This document shows, one piece after another, positions 7,314-14,106 of a stretch of DNA of 14,106 bases. The stretch is from Deferribacteraceae bacterium (GTDB lineage: Bacteria > Chrysiogenota > Deferribacteres > Deferribacterales > JAISNW01). The position numbers were made by a program, and so were the translations under genes. The stretch is from positions 1-14,106 of the forward strand of contig JAISNW010000072.1 in assembly GCA_031276055.1 (NCBI GenBank). The letters are read 5' to 3'. The notes beneath the pieces were generated by a model. The model had not been told where the DNA came from. It was given only the letters and a program-made list of their open reading frames with translations, and searched no databases. The first letter of the stretch is position 1. Every line of letters begins with the position of its first letter.

Positions 7314-7681
7314 GGTATTTTGCAGATAAAACATCTTACCGTATTGGACAGATAAGCTGTTCAGCACTAATAATAGCTGTAAGTGTTACTATGCCTATCA
7401 TTATCTCCATCCCTATACTAGCTGCTGCAGCTCTCTTTTTATGGGGTGGAGTGATTGGAGGAATGAACAGCCTTGCAGTTATTGAGGCAGGAAATGTTGT
7501 AAATGAAGAGCAGATATCAACTGCAATGGCTCTAATTGCTGTCAGTTACACCTTAGGCAGCATCACAGGTCCAATTATAACGGGTATACTGATAGACTTT
7601 GCCAGCTCTTCCGGACTATTGATCGCTGCGGAAGGATTGAGCGGGTTGGTAGTCATCCTCCTAATATTCTTTCGCAAGTAA
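7298..7681 (+). CDS. MFS transporter, C-terminal part (separate frame, own ribosome binding site)
   Basis: This is the last 127 residues of the transporter begun at 6552, with about four hydrophobic segments. It opens with MQLPIGYFADKTSYR, the usual cytoplasmic loop of MFS proteins after a membrane helix, so it would not normally be an N-terminus. Together the two pieces give about 380 residues and about 12 segments, a normal MFS length. The ATG at 7298-7300 has AGGAGG at 7286-7291 with 6-nt spacing and overlaps the end of the first frame by 16 nt, so reinitiation is possible. The sequence is well conserved to its stop, with no further damage. It ends 7 nt from the convergent hydrolase gene, with no hairpin terminator between. 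Confidence 0.78.
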   Translation: MQLPIGYFADKTSYRIGQISCSALIIAVSVTMPIIISIPILAAAALFLWGGVIGGMNSLAVIEAGNVVNEEQISTAMALIAVSYTLGSITGPIITGILIDFASSSGLLIAAEGLSGLVVILLIFFRK

Positions 7682-7688
7682 AAACTCA

Positions 7689-8324
7689 CTAACCTCGGAC
7701 AAATCTATTCGATCTCTTTTCTTCTCCAATGGTTGTCATCTCGCCGTGGCCTGCGATGACTTCAGTATCTTCAGGAAGGCAATAGAGCTTTTCTTTTATG
7801 GAAGGAAAGAGGGAGTCTGGAACTGCGCCCACTAGATCGGTTCTCCCCACCCCGCCCGCAAATAGGGTATCCCCTGTTAAAACAATCTTATTAGCCTCTA
7901 TATAAAAAGAAAGACTGCCTGAAGTGTGACCTGGTGTGTGAATCACCTTTATGGAAGAGCCCGCAAAATCAATCGCCTCGCCGTCTAATAACGGTGTTTT
8001 CTCTCCTATCTTTTTAGTAGGATAGCCGCCGAAGGCGGCGGAATATTCAGCCGCCGCATCAACAAGGAGATAATCAGATGGGTGTATACACACAGGAACA
8101 CTATATCTGCTCTGAAGGCTCTCTGCCGCCCCTACATGATCAAAATGCCCATGCGTTAAAAGGATTTTGATTAGCTTAAAACTGTTTTTATCAATTATCT
8201 TAATAATTTTATCAGGTTCATCCCCAGGATCAACCAATATAAGCTCATTATCTGGACTATCGGGATTGGTTAGAAATATACAGTTCGCCTCCAGCGCCCC
8301 TAAAGGAGTATATCTTATATTCAT
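7689..8324 (-). CDS. MBL-fold metallohydrolase, glyoxalase II-like
   Basis: This 211-residue cytoplasmic metallo-beta-lactamase-fold hydrolase keeps all the metal ligands. They are THGHFDHVG (57-65; H58, H60, D62, H63), the PGH histidine (H133 in HTPGHTSGS), GDTLF (D152) and GHGEMTTIG (H193). The GDTLFAGGVGRTDL segment and C-terminal EEKRSNRF are typical of the short glyoxalase II-like group, many of which cleave thioesters such as S-lactoylglutathione or persulfides. The actual substrate cannot be read from the sequence. It starts 3 nt after the murJ stop, with AAGGG just upstream inside the end of murJ, so the two are probably co-transcribed and coupled. No signal peptide is present. Confidence 0.9.
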   Translation of the reverse strand: MNIRYTPLGALEANCIFLTNPDSPDNELILVDPGDEPDKIIKIIDKNSFKLIKILLTHGHFDHVGAAESLQSRYSVPVCIHPSDYLLVDAAAEYSAAFGGYPTKKIGEKTPLLDGEAIDFAGSSIKVIHTPGHTSGSLSFYIEANKIVLTGDTLFAGGVGRTDLVGAVPDSLFPSIKEKLYCLPEDTEVIAGHGEMTTIGEEKRSNRFVRG

Positions 8325-8327
8325 AGT

Positions 8328-9812
8328 TTAACCCTTTTTTAGATAATCTTTTATGCCAAATTTTAACAATACCAGCGCGCCAAAATACACTGCACAGCAG
8401 ACGGCAACATTAATAAGCACATGCACCTCGTTCATTTTAAGGATGACAAGCGCCCCGATAAGCAGATAAGAGCTTACCATAATTTTAATAATTTTACCCG
8501 CATGTTTTATTATGCTAAAGCGGTAATCTTTTATAAAAAAGTAGAGAAGCGCGCTGTTTACCACCGCCGCAATAGAGGATGCCAGAGCTATACCCGCATG
8601 CCCTAAAGGTTTAATTAATATAATATTGAAAACTAGATTTACTGCAAAAGCTATTCCCGCTATCTTTACAGGGGTTGCAGTGTTTTTATCGGAGTGGAAA
8701 ACCCGCGTGAATATTCCCGCGAAAGAGTAAAAGACGAGCCCTACCCCATACATCTGAAGGGCGATGGCGCTATTTAACGAGTCGTTCTGTGTGAAGGCGC
8801 TCCTTTTATAAACAAGATCAATAAGTTCATCCGCTAACCCCACAAGCCCTATAGTTGAGGGGATAATAATCAGCATGACCAGTATAATAGCTTTGTCAAT
8901 AAGAGCTTGAACCTTTGCCTTATCGCCGCGGGTTCGCGCTATGCTGAACTCCGTTAAACTGACGGTGCTTATGGTGACGGCGAACACACCGAGCGGAAAT
9001 TGAAAAAGACGGTTTGCATAAAAGAGCCAAGAGATGCTGCCAGGTTGCAAAAATGACGCTATCACCCTGCCCACAAGAAAGTTCAGCTGGCTGACGCCCA
9101 CCCCCGCAAGCGATGGGATGACAAGTTTATAGGTTCTCTTTAGATCAGAATCAGGCGGTATAAGAGCATCAATACGAAACCCCTTTATATACGCGTAAGA
9201 ATATACGATTAATAGCTGCAAAAAACCGCCTGTAACAACGCTGAACGCCAACGGATATATATTGCCGTTATATATATAACCCGCCGCCGCTCCAATTATC
9301 ATCATTATATTTAAGGCTGCGGTGGACGCATAAGCAACAAAATAGCTCCCGCAAAGGTTTAAGTATCCTGCTAAAATACCTGCTATACTTATAAATAAAA
9401 GATATGGAACTACTATCCTTAGAATAGCCGCCCCTAGTGAGATGTTATAAGAATTGCCTATTATTCCGGGCATAAAGAGGATGATGATATATTCAGCAAA
9501 GACCACTAATATGATAGATACTCCCACCGCTAGGATGCTCTGAACCGTAATTAGCTGGGTTAGATAAGTATTGGCGGCTTTAACCCCGCTCTTATCTCTT
9601 TTGTCGCTTAATATAGGAACATAAGCAGACGCCATAGCCCCTTCTGCAAAAAATTGACGGAATAGGTTTGGGATGGCAAAAGCCACGAAAAATATATCAG
9701 TTATTCCGGTAGCTCCGTAAACGCCCGCTGTTGCAATATCTCTAAACAGTCCGAATATGCGGCTTACCATTACGCCTATACCGGAGCGCAGTATAGAAAG
9801 AAAGTAATTCAT
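8328..9812 (-). CDS. murJ: Lipid II flippase MurJ
   Basis: This 494-residue polytopic inner-membrane protein moves lipid II to the periplasmic face for peptidoglycan assembly. The N-terminal hallmark spans residues 17-67: SRIFGLFRD, then ITDIFFVAFAIPNLFRQFFA and EGAMASAYVPIL. It holds arginines at 18, 24 and 52 and Asp39, matching the positions known to matter in E. coli MurJ. Length is slightly below the E. coli protein (511) but within family range. The ATG at 9810-9812 begins the expected first helix; its Shine-Dalgarno is weak. The gene is divergent from the HU/IHF gene, with 144 bp between, and is followed by the hydrolase gene. I saw no convincing promoter for it on the minus strand. 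Confidence 0.96.
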   Translation of the reverse strand: MNYFLSILRSGIGVMVSRIFGLFRDIATAGVYGATGITDIFFVAFAIPNLFRQFFAEGAMASAYVPILSDKRDKSGVKAANTYLTQLITVQSILAVGVSIILVVFAEYIIILFMPGIIGNSYNISLGAAILRIVVPYLLFISIAGILAGYLNLCGSYFVAYASTAALNIMMIIGAAAGYIYNGNIYPLAFSVVTGGFLQLLIVYSYAYIKGFRIDALIPPDSDLKRTYKLVIPSLAGVGVSQLNFLVGRVIASFLQPGSISWLFYANRLFQFPLGVFAVTISTVSLTEFSIARTRGDKAKVQALIDKAIILVMLIIIPSTIGLVGLADELIDLVYKRSAFTQNDSLNSAIALQMYGVGLVFYSFAGIFTRVFHSDKNTATPVKIAGIAFAVNLVFNIILIKPLGHAGIALASSIAAVVNSALLYFFIKDYRFSIIKHAGKIIKIMVSSYLLIGALVILKMNEVHVLINVAVCCAVYFGALVLLKFGIKDYLKKG

Positions 9813-9847
9813 CTAATTTATGTTCACTTTGAAATAATTTAATAGAC

Positions 9848-9876
9848 TTGAACCTAATTTTAAGGTAGTATATACA
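9848..9876 (+). promoter_or_regulatory. Sigma70-type promoter of the HU/IHF-cyclophilin-plsC operon
   Basis: TTGAAC (9848-9853) and TATACA (9871-9876) are separated by exactly 17 nt, with a predicted start near 9883. The leader to the ATG at 9957 is about 73 nt. It holds a good Shine-Dalgarno (AGGGGG, 9945-9950, 6-nt spacing) and a possible 12-codon upstream reading frame (see findings). Confidence 0.7.
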
Positions 9877-9956
9877 GCTAAATTGAGCTTGTAAACTTAA
9901 AAGGTGAATGAATTTGGGCAGGGTAGAGTCCTTATATAAGCATTAGGGGGTTCGCA

Positions 9957-10265
9957 ATGACAAAGTCTGAACTTATTTCCCACGTTTTTGAATGTACCGA
10001 TATTTTAACCCGTCAGCAGGTGGAAAAAGTTGTAAACGGTGTGTTTGAGGTAATAGGTTCAGCCCTTGCTCAGAACAAAAAGGTCGAAATACGCGGTTTT
10101 GGCAGCTTTCATGTCAGGAAGAAGAGAGCTAGGTTAGGAAGAAATCCTCAAAACGGCATCCCTGTTAGTGTAGCTGAAACACGAATCCCATTTTTTCGTC
10201 CAAGCATCGAGATAAAAAAACAGTTGATAGAGTGCAAATTTCCTACTCAAAAATCGAAAAAATGA
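9957..10265 (+). CDS. HU/IHF-family DNA-bending protein, IHF-beta-like
   Basis: This small nucleoid-associated protein (102 aa) binds and bends DNA as a dimer. The N-terminus MTKSELI and the core VEIRGFGSFHVRKKRARLGR (43-62) are typical of the family. The beta-arm tip GRNPQNG (61-67) carries the intercalating proline P64. IPFFRPSIEIKKQL (77-90) is the usual C-terminal helix. MTKSELI plus RGFGSF resembles IhfB more than HU, but without an alignment I leave the symbol blank. It ends in a short basic tail. It is the first gene after a clear promoter, and the cyclophilin gene follows after 39 nt. The start is fixed by AGGGGG 6 nt upstream. Confidence 0.93.
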   Translation: MTKSELISHVFECTDILTRQQVEKVVNGVFEVIGSALAQNKKVEIRGFGSFHVRKKRARLGRNPQNGIPVSVAETRIPFFRPSIEIKKQLIECKFPTQKSKK

Positions 10266-10304
10266 TAATATGCATCCATAGAATCTTGCTTTTAGAGGGT
10301 ATTA

Positions 10305-10868
10305 ATGTTAAAAACAATCTCTTATCTTGTTATTGGGGTTTTATTGATGGCTAATGCCGTTGCAGCTGAAACATTTGTTACTTTTGAAACAAATTATGGG
10401 AAGATAGTTTTAGAGCTTTACTCTGAAAAAGCGCCTTTAACCGTTGAAAACTTCTTGCATTACGTTAAATCAGGGCATTATGATGGCATCTTATTTCATA
10501 GGGTTATTAAAGGTTTTATGGTTCAAGGCGGTGGTTACGATCTAAATTTTAAGGAAAAGAAAACCGATCCTCCTATAAAAAATGAGGCTGATAATGGTTT
10601 AAAAAACCTAAGAGGAACTATCGCTATGGCTAGAACGTCCGAGCCTAACTCTGCAACTGCTCAATTTTTTATAAACCATGTTGACAACAGCTTTTTAGAT
10701 TATACTTCCAACAACCCAGGTTATGCAGTCTTCGGCAAGGTAATAGAAGGGATGGATGCGGTTGATAAGATAGCTCTTGCAAAAACTAAATCCTATCTAG
10801 GAATGAGAGATGTGCCGGTAGAACCTATAATTATAAATAAAGCCACGGTAGACCTTGATAAAAAATGA
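10305..10868 (+). CDS. Peptidyl-prolyl cis-trans isomerase, cyclophilin type, exported
   Basis: This 187-residue cyclophilin catalyses proline isomerisation. Residues 1-21 form a signal peptide (MLKTISYLVIGVLLMANAVA then A, followed by ETF), so it acts in the periplasm. The body resembles PpiA/PpiB of proteobacteria: FHRVIKGFMVQGGG (64-77, catalytic R66, Q75), KNEADNGLKNLRGTIAMART (92-111) and NSATAQFFIN (115-124). The end of the domain, GYAVFGKVIEGMDAVDKI, is intact. The ATG at 10305 follows AGAGGG (10294-10299) by 5 nt. Its stop overlaps the plsC start as ATGA, so the two are translationally coupled. The client proteins are unknown. Confidence 0.94.
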   Translation: MLKTISYLVIGVLLMANAVAAETFVTFETNYGKIVLELYSEKAPLTVENFLHYVKSGHYDGILFHRVIKGFMVQGGGYDLNFKEKKTDPPIKNEADNGLKNLRGTIAMARTSEPNSATAQFFINHVDNSFLDYTSNNPGYAVFGKVIEGMDAVDKIALAKTKSYLGMRDVPVEPIIINKATVDLDKK

Positions 10869-11635
10869 CAGAAACCTTTCATTACCCTTTTATTGCACGG
10901 GTAGTTACGGCGGTAAAGGCGGTTTTGCTCACCGTAATAGCGTTTCATTATATTATCACCAGCCTTCTCCTTGCTCCATTTAGGCTTGGCGGGAGATACT
11001 TAAACACTATATCAGGGCTCTTCGGCAGACAGATGCTCTGGGCTTGCGGCGGAAAAGCGGAGATAGAGGGGCTGGAGAACCTTGATCCTAAAAAAACCTA
11101 TGTGTTTGTGGGCAACCACCAGAGTTATGCGGATATCTTTCTCTTGCAGGCGGCTCTATCAAAACTTAGGATGAAAACCCTCTTTATCATCAAAAAGGAG
11201 TTATTCCGTATACCCCTGTTTAAGCCGATGTCTAAACAGATGGGGCTAATTGCGGTGGAACGCGAAGATTCAAGGCAGTCGATGAAAGCTATAACCGCCT
11301 CATTGAAATTGCTTAAAAGGGGGAAGTCGATTGCTGTTTTCCCTGAAGGCAGCCGCAGCTATGACGCCGAGCTTCAACCTTTTAAGAGAGGAGGGTTCTT
11401 GCTTGTGGAGCTCACAGGGCTTGAGATTGCGCCTTTTGTTATTGCAGGCACTTTTAATATATTCCCTAGAAAGCCTTTTATTATTAGGGGCGGTCCGTGC
11501 AAAATATCTTTTCTCAAACCTATTGCCGCAGGGCAGTATAAGAGCAAAGAGCTTGCACAGATAGTTGAAGTAATGATAAAGGAAAAGTATCCTTCAGAAA
11601 AAGCCTACATCGATGCTAAATGGGAAAATAAGTAA
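10865..11635 (+). CDS. plsC: 1-acyl-sn-glycerol-3-phosphate acyltransferase (PlsC type)
   Basis: This 256-residue membrane-associated acyltransferase probably adds the second acyl chain to lysophosphatidic acid to make phosphatidic acid. The acyltransferase motifs are in order: NHQSYAD (84-90, the HX4D catalytic pair H85/D90), a motif II region LFRIPLFKP (113-121), FPEGSRS (159-165) and APFVIAGT (189-196). Residues about 12-38 form an N-terminal hydrophobic anchor. It overlaps the cyclophilin stop by 4 nt. Other lysophospholipid acyltransferases share these motifs, so the exact substrate is inferred. A shortened copy of its last 117 bases recurs downstream at 11995-12039. Confidence 0.9.
   Translation: MTETFHYPFIARVVTAVKAVLLTVIAFHYIITSLLLAPFRLGGRYLNTISGLFGRQMLWACGGKAEIEGLENLDPKKTYVFVGNHQSYADIFLLQAALSKLRMKTLFIIKKELFRIPLFKPMSKQMGLIAVEREDSRQSMKAITASLKLLKRGKSIAVFPEGSRSYDAELQPFKRGGFLLVELTGLEIAPFVIAGTFNIFPRKPFIIRGGPCKISFLKPIAAGQYKSKELAQIVEVMIKEKYPSEKAYIDAKWENK
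11501..11617 (+). repeat. Source segment of the plsC-tail repeat (inside plsC)
   Basis: Bases 11501-11516 and 11589-11617 of plsC recur at 11995-12039. The 72 bases between them (11517-11588, 24 codons) are absent from the copy. Confidence 0.8.
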
Positions 11636-11708
11636 TTCCTACCAGATAACAGCCTTTTACAGCGCTTAATAATTTCTAAAAAATTGTTGCATATGAGAGG
11701 AAAATTAG

Positions 11709-11891
11709 TTAGCAGAAAACTCAGATACTTTAGATATAGAAGTTATTGCAGGAAACCTCTACTATATATGGCAAGAGGTAAAAATGGGGTTTTTCTATGC
11801 ACGAAACAAACTTCATCTGGTTGACGAGTTAAAAGGGCAGACAGGAGTCTTAAAAACAAAACTTGCAGAATCTAACTCTATATTAGAATAA
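11709..11891 (+). pseudogene. Coding-like remnant of an unrecognised protein
   Basis: This stretch is 60 open codons ending in TAA, with a protein-like composition: an acidic start (LAENSDTLDIEVIAGN), then NLYYIWQEVKMGFFYARNKL, then a helical tail (HLVDELKGQTGVLKTKLAES). There is a stop directly before it, no ATG, GTG or TTG near the beginning, and no Shine-Dalgarno. The only internal ATG is at codon 26. It is more likely a piece of a broken gene than a real small protein. I do not recognise the family. The other forward frame across 11693-11824 starts with ATG but looks less protein-like (rich in Arg, Cys and Ser). Confidence 0.35.
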
Positions 11892-11994
11892 AATAGAGCT
11901 GTATTCACATTTACTGAATAAGAAAGTTTGGTTTTTTAGCGAGCAAGCGCGATCTTTAAGGTACAGCCCAAAGAGCAATAAAAATCCCCTTTGT

Positions 11995-12039
11995 AAAATA
12001 TCTTTTCTCAATTCTTCAGAAAAAGCCTACATCGACGCT
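11995..12039 (+). repeat. Shortened second copy of the 3' end of plsC
   Basis: The first 16 bases match plsC 11501-11516 exactly, and the next 29 match 11589-11617 with two mismatches. A 72-base block is missing between the arms; being a multiple of three, its loss keeps the plsC frame. The copy still reads CKISFL, then SEKAYIDA, in that frame, and is followed by TAA at 12056-12058. Upstream bases of the same open frame (from 11887) do not resemble plsC. It ends 10 bp before the metE promoter -35 element. Confidence 0.8.
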
Positions 12040-12049
12040 TATTTTCTGT

Positions 12050-12078
12050 TTGCATAACTTGCCATAACTGGTTATAAA
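12050..12078 (+). promoter_or_regulatory. Candidate sigma70 promoter of metE
   Basis: TTGCAT (12050-12055) and TATAAA (12073-12078) are separated by exactly 17 nt. Transcription would start near 12085, leaving a leader of about 35 nt, too short for a cobalamin or SAM riboswitch. A short inverted repeat, ATAAC-TG-GTTAT (12064-12075), overlaps the spacer and the -10 element and could be an operator. Confidence 0.5.
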
Positions 12079-12119
12079 GGATACTCAACTTAAAGAATCG
12101 CAAAAGAGGTGATATTTAT

Positions 12120-14106
12120 ATGAAAAAGTCTGTTATAGGCTTTGCCCGCATCGGTAAAGAGAGAGAGTTAAAAAACGCTGTTGAAGGCTATTTTTCAGAG
12201 AAAATTTCAGAAGTTGAACTGTTGAACGCTGCCGCCGCCTTACGCGCTGAACATTGGAATGTTCAAAAAGACGCAGGGATAGATTTTATCCCCTCTAACG
12301 ATTTCTCCCTATATGACAATATGCTGGATGCGGCAGTCTTATTTAATGCCGTGCCTAAACGTTATAGAGAGCTTGCGCTTAAACCTCTGGATGAATATTT
12401 TGCTATGGCGCGTGGATATCAAGGAGATAAAGGCGATGTGAAAGCCCTTGCCATGAAAAAGTGGTTCAACACGAACTACCACTACCTAGCGCCGGAGATT
12501 GAGGATGACGCCGAAATCAAGCTGATAGGGAACAAACCTTTTGAAGAGTTTTTAGAGGCGAAAGCGTTAGGCATCCCCACAAAACCTGTTGTCATAGGTA
12601 TATACACATTCTTAAAACTTGCCCGCTTTACAGGCTCGAAAGGGGCAGCAGAGTTTGAAGCCCCCCTTATCGCCGCCTATAAAGCCCTCCTTGAACGTTT
12701 TTCTTCTATCGGTGCGGAGTGGATTCAATTTGACGAGCCATCGCTTGTAATGGATATGACAGATAGCGACATCTCCCTCGCTGCCCGCCTATATTCCGCC
12801 ATATTAACTTCTAAAGGGGTGCTTAAAGTCTTATTGCAAACCTATTTCGGCGATATTAGAGATTGCTATAAACAGATAGTATCCCTAAATATAGATGGGC
12901 TAGGGGTAGACTTCATTGAAGGCAAATCCACAGAAACACTTATATCGAGCGGTTTTCCCGCCGATAAAATCCTCTTTGCGGGTTTAGTAAATGGGAAAAA
13001 TATCTGGAAAAATAATTATCAGGCGACCATCAATAAGCTGATAAACATTAAACGTTTCGCAGAAGAGATTGTGTTAAGCACATCATCATCCCTTTTGCAT
13101 GTGCCTTACACCCTAGAGAGCGAAAGCTCATTAAGCGCCTCTAAGAAAGAGAGGTTTGCTTTTGCATATGAAAAGTTGAAAGAACTTTCAGACATTGCGG
13201 AGATTATAGTATTTAACAACCCTCTACAACATCCAAAGAGCCTAAATAATGCCGCTCTCTTTGCAAAAACACGCGAAGGCGGCGACAAAGACGTTTTAGA
13301 TAAGGTAAAGTCATTAAAAGATAAGGATTTTAACCGCCTTCCTCCGTTTGCTGAACGGGAAAAGGTGCAGAAAGAGAGGTTGGCGCTTCCCCCGCTTGCA
13401 ACCACTACTATCGGTTCTTTTCCTCAGAGCGCAGATGTTAGGAGCAATCGCGCCGCTTTTCGAAACGGCAGGATTAGCGAGGAGGAATACATAGCCTTCA
13501 ACAAGGCGAAGATTGCTGAATGCATCGCCTTGCAGGAGAAGATCGGTTTAGATGTGCTGGTTCACGGGGAGTTTGAGCGCAACGACATGGTGGAGTATTT
13601 CGGCGAAAACCTGAACGGTTTTGTCTTTACCAAAAAAGCGTGGGTTCAATCCTATGGCGCTAGATGCGTAAAACCCCCAATCATCTGGGGGGATGTATCT
13701 AGGAGCCGCCCTATAACGCTTAGTTATTCTACCTTTGCTCAGAGCCTTACAGATAAACCTGTTAAAGGGATGCTTACCGGACCTGTAACTATACTAAGTT
13801 GGTCGTTTCCTAGAGAAGATATATCCCTTGAACAATCAACTTTGCAGATCGCCCTTGCCATTAGAGAAGAGGTGTTAGACCTTGAAAAGAGCGGAATCCG
13901 CATCATTCAGATAGATGAAGCAGCCCTTAGAGAAAAGCTCCCACTAAGAAAGAGTGATTGGCACAGCGAATATTTAGATTGGGTAATCCCCGCCTTCCGT
14001 CTTGTCCATAGCGGCTTAAAGGCGGAAACGCAGGTGCATACTCATATGTGCTACAGTGAATTTACAGATATTATCCCCGAAATTGATGCTATGGACGCGG
14101 ATGTTA
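12120..14106 (+). CDS. metE: Cobalamin-independent methionine synthase, partial (3' end outside window)
   Basis: MetE transfers the methyl group of 5-methyltetrahydropteroyl-glutamate to homocysteine, making methionine without vitamin B12. The visible 662 codons cover the N-terminal barrel (MKKSVIGFARIGKERELKNA onward) and most of the catalytic barrel, which begins near residue 428 (TTTIGSFPQSADVR). LDVLVHGEFERNDMVEYFGE, WVQSYGARCVKPPI, KPVKGMLTGPVTILSWSFPR and IIQIDEAALREKLPLRKSDW are diagnostic. The zinc ligands H642 and C644 are visible in THMCYSEF. By alignment with E. coli MetE from memory, the window ends three to four residues before the third ligand (Glu665 there). The ATG at 12120-12122 follows AGAGGTG (12105-12111) by 8 nt. 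It appears to be transcribed from its own promoter, and no frame damage is visible. Confidence 0.96.
   Translation, partial: MKKSVIGFARIGKERELKNAVEGYFSEKISEVELLNAAAALRAEHWNVQKDAGIDFIPSNDFSLYDNMLDAAVLFNAVPKRYRELALKPLDEYFAMARGYQGDKGDVKALAMKKWFNTNYHYLAPEIEDDAEIKLIGNKPFEEFLEAKALGIPTKPVVIGIYTFLKLARFTGSKGAAEFEAPLIAAYKALLERFSSIGAEWIQFDEPSLVMDMTDSDISLAARLYSAILTSKGVLKVLLQTYFGDIRDCYKQIVSLNIDGLGVDFIEGKSTETLISSGFPADKILFAGLVNGKNIWKNNYQATINKLINIKRFAEEIVLSTSSSLLHVPYTLESESSLSASKKERFAFAYEKLKELSDIAEIIVFNNPLQHPKSLNNAALFAKTREGGDKDVLDKVKSLKDKDFNRLPPFAEREKVQKERLALPPLATTTIGSFPQSADVRSNRAAFRNGRISEEEYIAFNKAKIAECIALQEKIGLDVLVHGEFERNDMVEYFGENLNGFVFTKKAWVQSYGARCVKPPIIWGDVSRSRPITLSYSTFAQSLTDKPVKGMLTGPVTILSWSFPREDISLEQSTLQIALAIREEVLDLEKSGIRIIQIDEAALREKLPLRKSDWHSEYLDWVIPAFRLVHSGLKAETQVHTHMCYSEFTDIIPEIDAMDADV

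Larger units (their letters stand above)
11636..12119. other. 484-bp intergenic region with decayed coding remnants, no intact gene
   Basis: Between plsC and metE there is no gene with a proper start and ribosome binding site. Four things are visible: a coding-like open stretch at 11709-11891 without a start codon, an open frame at 11887-12058 that contains the shortened plsC tail, that repeat at 11995-12039, and the metE promoter at 12050-12078. I see no stable hairpin terminator for plsC and no riboswitch-like fold before metE. The region looks like scrap left by rearrangement. Confidence 0.6.

Noticed and set aside
7679..7691. Bidirectional terminator between the convergent MFS and hydrolase genes
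   Set aside because: Only 7 bp separate the stop codons and no GC-rich stem with a T-run is visible.
9813..9870. Minus-strand promoter for murJ
   Set aside because: Only weak AT-rich -10-like hexamers without a properly spaced -35; not strong enough to list.
11693..11824. 43-codon ATG-started frame after plsC
   Set aside because: No Shine-Dalgarno and a highly basic, Cys-rich composition; the overlapping frame at 11709-11891 looks more protein-like.
11636..12119. Cobalamin or SAM riboswitch before metE
   Set aside because: I found no convincing conserved box or stem arrangement, and the likely promoter leaves only about 35 nt of leader.
13106..13405. 99-codon open frame on the minus strand inside metE
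   Set aside because: It is the reverse of a well-conserved metE segment, Ser/Arg-rich with no recognisable domain or ribosome binding site.

Overview
The window comes from a Gram-negative (diderm) bacterium of moderate to low GC. The evidence is a MlaE/MlaF lipid transporter, the lipid II flippase MurJ, alanine racemase and a secreted cyclophilin. The IHF-beta-like protein and the short ArgA-type acetyltransferase fit proteobacterial or deltaproteobacteria-like lineages, but I cannot place the organism more closely. No tRNA, rRNA, CRISPR array, transposase or integrase is visible.

Region 1 (6275 down to 1, minus strand) is one tightly packed operon: short N-acetylglutamate synthase-type acetyltransferase, prfB (RF2), alr, mlaE, a DNA methyltransferase, a TdeIII-family restriction endonuclease, then mlaF running off the left edge. 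Genes overlap or lie a few bases apart throughout. The main surprise is a complete type II restriction-modification pair between the permease (mlaE) and ATPase (mlaF) of one transporter, joined by near-zero spacing or overlap on both sides.

Region 2 (6552-7681, plus strand) is a major-facilitator transporter whose reading frame is broken in the middle. The second half carries its own near-perfect Shine-Dalgarno sequence. Region 3 (9812 down to 7689, minus) is murJ followed by a glyoxalase II-like metallo-beta-lactamase-fold hydrolase.

Region 4 (9848-11635, plus) has a clear sigma70-type promoter driving an HU/IHF-family protein, a periplasmic cyclophilin and a PlsC-type acyltransferase. Region 5 (11636-12119) has no intact gene. 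It holds decayed coding remnants and a shortened second copy of the end of plsC, followed by a good promoter for metE. Region 6 (12120-end) is metE, cut by the window edge three residues before its third zinc ligand.

Across the whole window the tetranucleotide GGCC occurs once by hand count, while CCGG occurs at least 13 times. This suggests past or present restriction pressure and is worth weighing with the embedded restriction-modification pair.
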